The notes under the pieces were generated by a model. The model worked only from the letters and a program-made list of their open reading frames with translations, did no database searches and was not told the DNA's origin. Positions 23,201 through 34,800 of a stretch of 64,000 nucleotides of DNA are shown one piece after another; position 1 is the first letter of the stretch, and every line of letters begins with the position of its first letter. Made by a program: the position numbers and the translations under genes. The stretch comes from Hypomesus transpacificus (lineage: Eukaryota > Chordata > Actinopteri > Osmeriformes > Osmeridae). The DNA lies in the NCBI RefSeq assembly GCF_021917145.1, contig NC_061064.1:6982816-7046815 (forward strand), read 5' to 3'.

Positions 23201-26200
23201 TAGGGTGAAGTGCCTTGCCCAAGGACACAACGTCATTTGGCATGGCCGGGAATCGAACCGGCTTACCATCACTGTTAGCAGGTAAAGTAACAGGCTTTTA
23301 TTGGCTCCTAGTAATGGCAGTGGGAGACTGACCCAGCTACTCCTCTCTTTTATAAAGACTGTTTGACAGAAACAAGGACTTGAGGAATGGAGCTCCTCTT
23401 CCAGTCCCCTTTCCCGTTCTTCTCTTCATCTCTCACTGTTAACACAAACGTGCCAAAAACAAACTGGACAGCGGTTATCTGACACTGTAAACATGAGTCA
23501 ATGTAACCCCCTTGCCTTCCGCAGTGATGTGAAGGATAAGTATGTAGTTGCAGTCTCCTCCATCATTTGGTATCGCGTTGTCACCTCACCCTCTCCGAAA
23601 AACATGGGTCGAATATTCTTTTGTATCGCAGTAAGTGATTTAGCCTAGCCGACCGGCCAAGGAGTGTTCCTGCCTTTCTGTTATTCTGCCCTACTTTTAG
23701 AATGATCCAAATATAAATTTCCATTAAGCTCTCGTCTGTTCAAGATTCTACGAGAGGATAGCTATTAAAGTTGCACTCTCTTTTCTAGGGCCACATCGTC
23801 ATCCAGAGTAACCACGCATATTTTTGGCATTGTCACTTACACTGTTTGTCACGTGTTACACTAACACTTGAAATGACATCCTATGGAATATTGTCCTCTT
23901 CTGTAGTTCTGAGGAAGAGTCTGAGTCAAGAGATTTTCACTGGAAACCACAGCTCGTTTCCCAAGAGACTTGCGCACGTCTGCGTTGAACTAAGGGCCTT
24001 TCCGTGCTTCTCCAGCTTGATACTAGTTGTTTATCACACCTTGCTCATAGCTTCAGGTGACCTTTTCAGAATAAAAACGGGGGGGGGGGGGGGGGGGGGG
24101 AGGGAGTCTGTCTGGTGTTGACGGTGTGGTCAGGCCGTCTGTCTGGTGTTGACGGTGTGGTCAGGCCGTCTGTCTGGTGTTGACGGTGTGGTCAGGCCGT
24201 GTGGCAAAGGTGAAACCAGTTTTTGGGAAGATGCTTTTTGAAAGGGCAATCCTAAACATTCATGGCTTGTGAATAATCGATTTGATGGGCAAACTCTGAG
24301 TTTGTAGGAAAGGCTTTTGGTTTGTCTGTTAATCCTGTGTTCCCTCGACATGAGTCAAGTGTATACCGTCTACACACTCTCATGTTTCAACACAGAGATG
24401 AGTGACACAATCCCAGCTGTTGCTATCAACACGTGCAAAGGGGGTGTTACGCGCTGCCTCACCTGTTATGCTAATGCCTCCCTGCAAACTATAGATCAAG
24501 CGTGTCATGAGTTTAAGACATGTAAACAGCCTTGTCCCCATGACACCTGAACACCAGGTTGGGGACAAGTAGCACAAGCAGGTGACACAAGATGACATTT
24601 TTGACACCGTCCACCCGAAGCACCACACACTCCAGTGGGCTGTAGTCACACTGTTTACTGTTCACCTCACAATCACATATCTGTCACCATCCATCATGGT
24701 CATGTGTCTGTAGTTAACCCCCCCCCCCCCCTCCCCCTCACACACACACACACCACCCCCACCAATAGCAACTGGCACCTTAACCGTAACCACCCCAGGC
24801 CACCCCCAGAGTGGAGTATGGGGTAACCCTGACCTTACCCCCCCACCCCACCCCACCCCCTGGGCCATTTAGTGGCAGTGCTGCTGCCCTCTGAGCCCCT
24901 GGTCCTGGCTGGTAGTTTATAGACAGCAGCGGCGACAGCAGATTTCAGAAGCATGTTATAATTCCATGGCCGCTGCTCTATAAACCGTACTTCCTGATGG
25001 AATGTAAGCAACTGTTCTCTTAGTGACCCTTAAAAAGTCTTTATAACACCGTCACAGGACCATTTATGGACCGCAAACGTCTCTTCACGGCTGTGCATTA
25101 ATATAAACACGTTTGCAGGTTTGTTTTACTCCTTTAACCTCCCTGTTATGCGCTTCTGGATTTAAACATTTATGGTGAAATGCGACGAATGGTTTGGACA
25201 CAATTGTGAAACGCTGCTCATCCTCCACTCTGTTGAAAGAAGCAAAGTTTCAGTGACTGAAACTGAAAAAAGGCTTTGTCATCTGTGCTGTGTGTTTTGT
25301 AAGACTAGTCTCTGATAAGGGGAGCCCAGACAGGTGGAATTATTTCCCTCAATAGGAAAAAAAAACATCAAAACAATTGAGCACGGGGCTCTTGGGGGCT
25401 TTTGGGGACATGACTTCCCGCAAAATTCAATTTTCTGCAAAAGCTGGCCACAACTCTGGCGCTCAGAGACTCAAGTTGTGGCTTTCCAAACCTCTTACCG
25501 TCGGACCCGTCCAGCCTGCCCTGTGAGTAGTCCCACGAGGGCCGGCTTTCGTAACAGGAGTGAAGCCAGATGTCTGCTTCTGGGAGACCCAGATCCTGGT
25601 TTTATCATCGACAGAGACTGAGAGATATCTCCAGATTTACAGTCTGCCTTTGGATGCCCCTCCGTAGCTCCTGGATATCAGCCAGTGCTGTGGAAGGACG
25701 CCGTCAGTGAAAGAGAGAGGGGGTTTTGTGCGGGCCGGCACGCTGCTTTGTGGTCGCAGCTATGGCACCGGTGCATGCCAGCTTGGGGGACAAAAAAAAA
25801 GATTTCCCCCTGATGTGAGCTGGTTTTCAATGACTTAGTCTTCAGAAGCTGGAAGCAGCTCTCCTTGGTTTCTCCCACGACATAGCTCCCCTTGTGGAAC
25901 AAGAAAAGGTCATTCTCCTCCACCAACGGTGTGACTTCCGTCTAGGCTCTGGATTTAGATTTTGTTAGTCAGCAGAGGAGCGATCTAATGCTAGACAAGA
26001 ACAATGGCCTCATCAAAGACGTGTAGGTACGGTAATCAGTATCAAAGTGTCTCTGAAGCATAGATACATAGATAGATAGATATAGTTAACATAAACACGT
26101 CAACAGACTGAATCATATAAGATGATGTAATGATGAATGAGTGAGCACATTGTGATAGGGAAGTCAGTCGAGCAGTACGGATAAGGACGGGCTACAACAG

Positions 26201-28970
26201 CCGCATCACAAACGAGACAGCCTTCTAGTTCATTCCCATGATGATCCTGGCAGCTCTCATTCTGGCCCAGACAGACAAGTTCCTGTAAGACCCGGGGCCC
26301 CTATATGAGTCTGGTCTTGACCTAGGAATCCAGTCTTCCCTTCCATTGGCTTTAAATATCACATGACCCAGGAGACCGTCTCCAGCAATGGCCATGTAGG
26401 AACCCAACAGCTGCACTCAGAACCAGTGACCCCCACTTTGTACACCATGCCACGCATACAAGACTGACCTTCACGAATGCGAGTCCGTACGGTATTATGC
26501 AATCAGTGGAATAGTATGAATATAGCGATGCAGGACATGCTACACAGTAATATTGATGCCATGCTGATTGGGATTAGCATGCACATGGTAAATCCTTCAG
26601 TTTGTCCCACATCCACGGCTAGCCTGTCGTCTGCCTTGCCAGGCTCTCTGCTCTCTCCTGCGCCACCAGCTCAACTCCTTGGAATTGTCCCTGCCGTGAT
26701 TCATTCATAATGACGTGTCACTTTTTTACAAATGAGGTGTTTTATTTTTGTAGGTCACAGCCAAGGTAATTTAGCCAGACTACACCACTGAGAATTTGTC
26801 ACCCGCTGGGACTAACGGAGCCTGTTCTGCCTTCTTGGGAAGCATTAGTTATGTTGGCACGGCTGACTAATCTTTAGACCTAATATCCCCGCGTGTCATG
26901 TGCTGTAGAGCTGAAGTTTTAAAAGAGTGCCGCACAGTGGGGAAAGGGCTCTACTTGAGTAGAGCACAAGTTCTTATCACCAAAACCTATTGTATACAAT
27001 GTGTATTGTATACAAGTCAGCACTTCCCTCTAATATCAGTTCCCCCTTGGAACTGATATTAAAGCACTGCACAGGTGAGCAACCTCACCTTCAAAGCAGT
27101 TCTGTCAAATGACCTGTTTATTATGAAAAGAGGGACGGAGGGAGGGGCGTCGGTGTGTCCCGCTAATGCGCGTTCCTGGCGGCGAGGGTTTGTGGGACGT
27201 GTCGAGGCAGGTTGGAGGACCTCAGGAGATGAGATGAGCTTGTTTCCCTTCATTCCTCTCCGTCCACCCCACTTTCCCTTTCCTGTCTGCTCCTCTGCCG
27301 TACGGTGTTGCAGTTGAAAGGTCGAGCTCTGATCCGTCAGGAGAATATAGTACCAGCACCGACAGCATTCTCATCCTTCTGATGCAGTGTTAGGATCTAG
27401 AACTGTAAGGGCCGAGCACAAGCTAGATACATATTTACCACTCTTACCATGCTGTGGCCTGGAATCAGTATTTGGCCTGTTTCTGCTTTTTCAAGCAGAG
27501 CGTTTCCATTCAAAGGCACAACCTTAAACGTGCATGAGTCCACATTGTGCTGGTCCTGTTCTGCCTTTGACTGGGTCTGTGTGTCGTCCGCGCCAGGTGC
27601 TGGGGGGATCAGGGAAGCTGTACACCTGCTTCATCTCCTGTCACTTCTGTCCCTGTCCGGCCTTCGCCTACACAGTGCTCAGGAGGAATGAGAGCCTGCT
27701 GGTGAGCACCGTCGCATGCACGCACGCACACACGCGCATACACACACACACACACACAGGGGTGGCCAAGGACCACACTCAGGCCCCATTTGCCCCCTCA
27801 CACCCCCCCCCCCCCCCCCCTCCCCAGACTAGGCCTGTTTGTTCTGAACAGAACCGATATATTTGAGTCTGCTCTTTGGGAGGGTCTCACCTCTACCCTG
27901 CCATTTGTATCTTTTGGATTTTTCGCTACAAGAGAACCTCTGCTTCAACCCTGGATATCAGCGTGACCTAGTCCCCAGAGAAAGAGGCTAAAATCAGCCT
28001 GAGAAACCGAGAGCTGCAGCCGACCCGCAAGACCCTCTCCTTGTGCTTCGGCAGAACATAAATCCAATTTCTCTCAAACTACGTTTTCCAAAAGACCCAA
28101 CTACGTGTCCCAATATTCTTCGTTTACTTGCATGGTCTATCCAGCAGCGGTGGTGTGTGTTTCAGGAGCAGGTTTTGGGTCCGATGTATACCCATCTATC
28201 CTAGTAAGGGTCATAAACCAAAGCCAGAAGCCCCTAAAGCGCCATCGACTCAGATTCCATTAACCATGTTACTACCCCCCCCACCCCCTCCAAACACCCC
28301 CCCCCCCCCCCTTCCCTGTCTTCCAGGGCACACTGGGTTGATTTAGCCAGACTAGGGTCTCACTCCCCACCCCTGAAGAAGTAGGGCATGTGTTGCCTGC
28401 TGTTGGACTGCTGGGGTTTTCCCCATGCAGCCTGTGGTCTGTTGCTGACTGGCCTGCTACTGCCTGTTCTCTCCTATTGCTGAGAGAATCAGCACACTCA
28501 CTACATTCTGCTCTGCACCCTCTTTGCCCTCCCGTCGTTTTAGTTCAGTGAACTGCATCTGCATGAAAAACGCTTGTGTGGTGGCGGCACATTCATTTTT
28601 AATGGATGTAATAACGACTTGTAGAAAACAAGTCGATTACCCGGGCATCCATCGAGATGATGGTATCCATCGAGATGATGGCGATAAGCTTCAGCACAAA
28701 CTAGTTTGAACTTGCGCTCACACAAAACCCCACACACATACTGTACTTTGGTTGTGAATTCGTCCGGATCAGTCACTTACCCTCGCTATCTCTACCACTC
28801 ACACGTCATGCTTTGGAGACAGCCTAACATCATTCTTCTTTTCACTCTGGCAGTGTAAGCACATTCTGGCAGCCTACCTGAGCCAGGCCATGGGAGTGTC
28901 CCGGCTGGAGGTCTTGTCTGACCAACAGATGTCCCTCATCCTGTCTGGGGGAGCTGGCCCAGAACCCTAG
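20241..28970 (+). CDS. zswim7: ZSWIM7 (SWS1), SWIM-domain homologous-recombination factor (complete)
   Basis: The exons 20241-20313, 20864-20885, 21333-21435, 27597-27701 and 28854-28970 join in frame to 139 aa (human 140). The SWIM zinc motif CxC...CxH is intact: C84 and C86 in CHFCPCPAFAY, then C102 and H104 in CKHILAAYL. The last two ligands are on the final exon. Before it, ALQALDLVDQRSVT and SSPSGRKAFQ match the family. SWS1 pairs with SWSAP1 to regulate RAD51 filaments in recombination and meiosis (established for the family). Exon 2 is only 22 nt. Convergent with adora2b, as in human, and divergent from zcchc10, unlike human. The stop is TAG at 28968-28970. Confidence 0.96.
22840..23100. 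repeat. Dispersed fish repeat, unclassified
   Basis: It starts in an ATAATA-rich lead followed by GCACTTTATATTTAACTAC and CTCAAAGTGCTACAG, then a segment ending near CCACAGCCTGGGAGCGGC. A degenerate relative of the first part recurs at about 35760-35830. Sequence of this style is widespread in teleosts. I cannot assign a class without a repeat library. Confidence 0.55.
23123..23285 (-). mobile_element. tRNA-derived SINE, 5'-truncated
   Basis: Read on the minus strand, it has a B-box-like GGTTCGATTCCC, then a central part with GGCACTTCACCC and a tail TAAGAGCGTCAGCTAAATGA. The A-box end is missing or replaced. The same family is at 53950-54144, and a tail fragment is inside the transposon at 41022-41629. 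Confidence 0.8.
24106..24198. repeat. 31-bp tandem repeat, 3 identical copies
   Basis: The unit begins GTCTGTCTGGTGTTGACGG and is repeated three times with no mismatch (24106-24136, 24137-24167, 24168-24198). It is preceded by a 22-bp poly-G run. Confidence 0.95.
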
Positions 28971-28984
28971 TCCTCCAAACTGCT

Positions 28985-29311
28985 GCTGTAATGCAGGACT
29001 GACCTACCACACATGCAGGACTGACCCATCACACATGCAGGACTGACCTACCACACATGCAGGACTGACCTACCACACATGCAGGACTGACCCATCACAC
29101 ATGCAGGACTGACCTACCACACATGCAGGACTGACCTACCACACATGCAGGACTGACCCATCACACATGCAGGACTGACCTACCACACATGCAGGACTGA
29201 CCTACCACACATGCAGGACTGACCCATCACACATGCAGGACTGACCCATCACACATGCAGGACTGACCTACCACACATGCAGGACTGACCTACCACACAT
29301 GCAGGACTGAC
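28985..29311. repeat. 22-bp minisatellite in the zswim7 3' UTR, about 14.5 units
   Basis: The unit is ATGCAGGACTGACC plus either TACCACAC (type A) or CATCACAC (type B). It starts just after the zswim7 stop and ends well before the polyadenylation signal, so the array should be transcribed in the mature mRNA. Unit order is A B A A B A A B A A B B A A, then a partial unit. Confidence 0.95.
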
Positions 29312-29560
29312 AATGGATGGCGGACGTGATGGCCCCCTCTCCTCGGGCTTGTGTGAAGACGTCAGAGAACGATGGGAACGCTGCTGCTGGGGTTGTACGG
29401 TTCTGAACTTGTCTCTCAGACTCTTGCAGATGTGTTGTTCCGAGTGTTATGTTCTTGGTCATTGGCCAAAGAATGTACGTACATCTGTTTCACCGAGTGT
29501 GTTACGCTATTGCGTTTCCTCTCATCTGAACTCAAGTCTGTCACTTTGTTTATAGGGAAC

Positions 29561-29566
29561 AATAAA
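29561..29566 (+). terminator. zswim7: Polyadenylation signal of zswim7
   Basis: AATAAA about 590 nt after the stop codon; cleavage is expected roughly 10-30 nt further on. It is the first AATAAA downstream of the stop on this strand. Confidence 0.7.
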
Positions 29567-29599
29567 ATGATATAAAAACCTAAGTGTGTTTCTCTGGAA

Positions 29600-31805
29600 T
29601 GACATGTATTTCCCAAGCATACATGTGTTTTTGGTTGGATTTGGCTGGTACAGCTTGTGAAAGACAAACAATATACACATTTGTGTATAATGTTTATAAA
29701 AACTGTTTTTATTAACAAAATAATTCACCATACATACTGATTTTAAATAGCTGTATTGGTTTACAGTTGTAATCAGTTGAGTACAATAATATTTATTGAG
29801 CAGGAATGTAACTTCATCGTGACCAGTGGTTTGTTAATTAGTGGCAAAACTGTACAAACACTTGTACAAATGTGTGAGAATGAAAGCAGAATTATTGAAT
29901 TACGTCAGCTTGTTTTTGCATGGTTCTTTCTCAACAACTGAAAGGCAATAGTCTGATATCGATCACTCACTGGAATTTTAGAAGCTTTAACATTGATAGT
30001 TTCTCTATACTTATGTAACACTGTAATGAATACAATGCGATGTCAGTGTCTGCATTGGAATGTTCTTGAAGTTTAGCACACTCCTTTTTTAGCCCTTGAG
30101 TTTTTTTTGTTTTTGTTGGTATATCGTGAATAAGTAACACATTAACAATGACAAATGAAATACTGTAGTTGTTGCATCCCAGTGCTTGATGCTTTCCACA
30201 TAAAAAGTTGACATTAAAACACCAGTCAACAGCAACACAGAAGCAAGAAGCATGTTGAAATATTTAGATTTGACTAAAAAAAATTCTAAAAACAAATATG
30301 TACGTTCATGTTTTGACAGTGCAGCACTGGCTTCTTTTGTTCATGGAATTTTCAAATGGAATGGAATTACGTCAAATGCAGGTCTCTCTCTTGACCTCAG
30401 GTGAACACCACAGCCAATTCAATCTCAAGTAGTCACTGCTTCCAAGCATACAGTACACGATACTGGCCATCACACCCAGAAAACAAGTGCAGCACCATCC
30501 GTCATGATGACATACATCATTTACCGATTCATGCCGGATGTGTCAATATACAACATTTTCAGAAATGAACATAAGTTGTTTCCCCTTTCACAAAACATGA
30601 GAGCATCCAATCATGTTACTGTTCCTCATTGAACTTGTTTACTGTGGTTGGCACTCAGCTGCAATGGTAGCCTGGGGGAGGGGTGCTTAATCTTTCCCTC
30701 GGCCGCCCAAACCGCAACGACGTGCTAACTTGATATGGGGGCAACTGTCAGAGTTTCTCCTTGAGTTGACTTCAGCTTCTCCTGTCTGCTAAAAGAGACG
30801 TTTGTCACAGTTGACAGTTCATGACGATGACTGCCAGAGGTGGTTCATTCCAGCTGGGTACACTATGCCCTGGGAGTCCGTCTGGGTTAAGAAGGGGGGG
30901 GGGGGGGGGGGGGGTAGTCACTGACACATTGTCTGAAGGACATGTGACTGTAGTTTTAGTCAGTCGGCATTTCAAATAATTAGGCTTTGAATGGTGACGA
31001 AAGATACACTTCATTCATTTGCCACAGGTCCAAACCTTTATTTTCTCTGAACTACTGTTTTTCACAGCACAGTCAAGCTTCCCATTATGTAGGCCTGTTC
31101 CTGAGTTTTCCAGGAAACTCTATAGATATGGAGTGGTCCACCTTTCTCGTGTCCTGTCCTCTCCATAAACATTTTGCTGAGGTTGCAGTCATAAAAGGTT
31201 CCTGCTTACATTTTTCCATTTGCAGTTTCCTCTGCAGTGTGTCTGTTTCTTCTAGAAGAACATTTCTATTGGAGTCCATCAAAACCCAAGTACAGTGCAA
31301 CCAACGTAGGTTTACATAATGTGGTTTTGTCTTTCCATTCCCAACTACATCAAAATAAATAAATAGTTCAGACACTCAATGCTATACACTTAACACATTG
31401 TTTTCCTCAAAATTAAGGCTTCAGAAAGGAGTGTTTTCGAGTTGCAATAATATGCGTAGGAATGATAAATAAAATCCTAGCAATGAATTCAAACATTGCA
31501 ATTGGATCGATTTCACAGTCCTGCATATCCAGTTCGATTCAGCTAAATCAAATAAAAAAGAATCCTTCACAACATGAAAAGCACTAGCTACATCTGCATT
31601 TCCCCAGCTGACCACAGATACTCCACGGGATGTATAAATAATTGTCCACATTCAATGCATGTTATATGGAATATACCCCTTTTGTTCTGTAAACATATCT
31701 ATCCTTACTGAAAATAGCATTCAAAAATAAAACACAAGTTAAGACAAATAGCGTCTGGGGAGGGAACCTAACCCGCACCACAGCAGCACCCCCCCCCCCC
31801 CCCCC
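29600..31805 (-). other. adora2b: Probable adora2b 3' untranslated region
   Basis: AT-rich stretch after the adora2b stop with no open frame of interest. Minus-strand AATAAA candidates read at 31042-31037 and 29713-29708. If the latter is used, the 3' UTR is about 2.1 kb and ends close to the zswim7 poly(A) site. It includes a G run near 30894 and a C run (about 31789-31806) touching the stop codon. Confidence 0.5.
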
Positions 31806-34800
31806 CTAGAGTAAGGGGTCGATAGTCATGTGAATCTGGTCTTTATTCCGCCTGCTGCCGTTGGAGCTAAGGTAGAGGTCCTCCCTGCGGCACAGGAAGT
31901 GGCGCGTCAGGATCTTCCGGAAGGTGTCCCGGAAGTCCTTGATGCGGTAGGCGTAGATGATGGGGTTGACGGCCGAGTTGGCGTGCGACAGCATGATGGC
32001 CACGTACATGACGACGGGCGACTTGTACAGGTCGCCGTAGAACAGCGTCAGGCAGTTGAGGATGTGGACGGGCAGCCAGCACAGGGCGAACAGCCCCACG
32101 ATGATGGAGAGCGACTTGGCGGCCCGGAACTCGCGCTGCAGCAGGCTGTGGTGGTGGCTGCTGTCGCCGTTGCCCACGCACTTGAGCTCGATCTGCCGCA
32201 GCTGCTTGCGCGCCACCGTGAAGATCTTGGCGTAGATGCCCAGCATGATGAGCAGGGGGGGGAGGACGCAGCCGAAGAAGTTGAAGTAGACCATGTAGTG
32301 CATGTCCACCACGCTCTCAAACATGCAGGCGAGCTGGCAGCTCTTCAGGAAGGCTCGCTCGCCCTCCCGGCCAATCAGAGGGCACTGGTCGGAGGCGTTG
32401 TCCAACCGGACGCTGGCGTTCTCCGGGGGCGGAGCGCATGCTTGCTCCTTTAGGTTCCAGCCCAGGAAGGGGATGAGGCCAATGATGAAGGATAGGATCC
32501 ATAAAATGGCGATGATCTCTCTGGCCCTTTTGCCCGTCACCAGCTCCCTGTACCTGGAGAACAGGACGGAGAGGAACATCAATCGACATCCTTTCTTATT
32601 ACACTGTCCACCAATGAAACAGACTTCAATATCACATGACACAATATTTTTTATGAGCATGATACCAGAAAACTGGTTACAGTGAAGCCATTACTATTAT
32701 CAGCATGCATGCTGTTCTCTGTGTACACTCTGATCGTACATCCTGTTGAATGCCAGCGAGCCCTGTATAAAACACCTGGCATCGTTCCTATCATCTATTT
32801 TCATCCAACATGTTTTACAACCTATAAATGTACAACTCCAATATAGTCATGGATATAGCCAAGTCACTGCCCACACTGTTCAAACAAACTTGTTCTCAAC
32901 CATGTATCAACCTACTGAGGGAACTACAATGGAAGATAGTCATCAGTGATACTCATGACACTACATCTTCATGCCTTCCCCAGGCAGGGGATCCAGATGA
33001 AGGACCCACGCAGCATGAACACAGTATGCGTGTCATGCTGTGGTCCCAAGCACTGATCTGTGCCGTGCCTGCAGACAGCATCACGCTCCTCCAGACTCGC
33101 TGTCCGTCCACATCGTGAAGCATCAGCTGCGCTCGCAACACCGACAGGAGCTGCTGCCTAAAGATAGATGGCGAGCTGCCGCACGGCCGTGAGTCACAGA
33201 GGCATGCCGAGGACTGACCGCCGATGCACTTCAACACTCTTCTGACTCGGATATGGCTCCTTGCCAACTATATAATGATGGTATCGAGTCAGGCAAAGTA
33301 GTACTCTGTTATCAGTGGGCGATGCATTTGTCCCCCTCAGTGTCACCAAACACTTTTGGTCTCGCGTGGCCCATTGCCAGTGAAATGAGCTTCAGAGCTG
33401 TAATAACAGTAGTGCTGGCTGATAAGGCAGGCTCTTAATTATTAGCTCCAGGAGTCCCCTTCTCAGAAGACAGGCCTCCTCATACAGTCTGGAGCTTTTT
33501 ATGGCACTCCAGTAAATGATTCAACAGTGCCTACAGAATCCTGGCCGTTCCCCTGTCCTTTTCCATAGCCAGTTATGTGCTGGCCCTGAAGCCATCAATA
33601 ATGCACTGCCCTGCCCAGGGATGTACAGGGAGACCCCCCCGACCCAGGTGGGATCCACATGTCTTTCCACTGTCTTGTCCGTATCTCCATCGATCTCCAC
33701 CTCCGCTCCCTCTATCGCCCGCCTCCCTCTCTCTGGCTGTCACCACCCTCCTCCTCGTCCTCCACCTGTCCCCATCCAGCCCGAAGACGCGTTTGTTCCA
33801 GGGGGGCTAAGATGTGGCATCCACCGATCCATATCTCTCTCATCAACGTTAAACTCCCCTTTCCCTCTCCGACAGAGCGGGCGGAATTCCGATCTGTGAG
33901 AGCCACTGAATGGACGGCTAAAAAGGATTAGTTCTGGCATTACGACAGCAGACTGGCATCTCTCTCCTTTCTTCTTCTCTCCCTCCCTCCCTACACCCTC
34001 CCCCTCTCTAACCCCTGTGTTCCTGTGCTTCCGCTGTGGGGGCCACCTCTGCCAGCCTGCAGACCACAAGTGGAAATGATCACAATATCCGCTTTGACAC
34101 ACATAGGCGTCCAGAGCTCAGCTTAGGACTCAACACAACAGGTGGTGGGACGACTCCTGGAAACCCAATAGGCTTCAATTTGCATGCAAGTACGCAAATA
34201 CACCACTCTAGTGCAAAGCACCAGTCGCTCTCACAGGTATGAAAACAAAAGAGCTGGAATCGAGCATCTGTGTTCTACTCTGGCCAACCACAAAAAAAGA
34301 CAAGAGGGGAATCTAGGAACACATTACCAGATATCCGTTCCTTCCCTTGACAGGCCCCCGTGATGAACATTATCATGCGAATGCCATATGGATACCCCGC
34401 GGTGTCTGTGGCTAACAGTTAGAGGATCTAACGATGGTTAGTCCACACGCTCAGGCTGGCAATAACATCTTGGAAATTGGCGACTGATAATCGTTTTAGT
34501 CACAGCATACTATGGGCAGGCAGCCACCTTCGAACATAATGCTCTCTCTTCCTCTCTCTCTCTGGAGGAAGAGGTGACTTAGAATGCAAAGCGAGCTCTG
34601 GATGGCGGGGAAAGCTCCGGAAAGTACAGACCTTTTGGAACTTGGATTATTGGACAGGTTATTGGATTGTCTTACCAGCAAAGACTGGTGGTGTGAAGGA
34701 AACTAAAATAGCCCCAAGGTCTTGTTCTGGGAAACATGCAAAGGAAAGCAAGCTTCTGAAGCGAGACTGTGGCAGGCAGAACCCCCTGGAACATCTGGAC

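Larger units (their letters stand above)
21436..27596 (+). other. zswim7 intron 3
   Basis: Large 6.2-kb intron in a compact gene. It holds a dispersed repeat (22840-23100), a SINE (23123-23285), a 22-bp G run (24079-24100), a 31-bp tandem repeat (24106-24198), C runs near 24720 and 24840, a GATA-type microsatellite near 26060 and a small hairpin at 27031-27061. No coding exon was identified. Confidence 0.8.

Noticed and set aside
23524..23632. Extra zswim7 exon after a CTTCCGCAG acceptor-like site
   Set aside because: The flanking zswim7 exons already join in phase and match the family without a gap, and the segment has no similarity to the protein.
28985..29311. Possible CRISPR-like array (regular 22-bp repeats)
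   Set aside because: Units are directly adjacent with no unique spacers, in a vertebrate 3' UTR; it is a minisatellite.
33516..33931. Pro/Ser-rich ORFs in the adora2b intron
   Set aside because: Overlapping frames on both strands in low-complexity CT-rich sequence, with no family resemblance or splice context.
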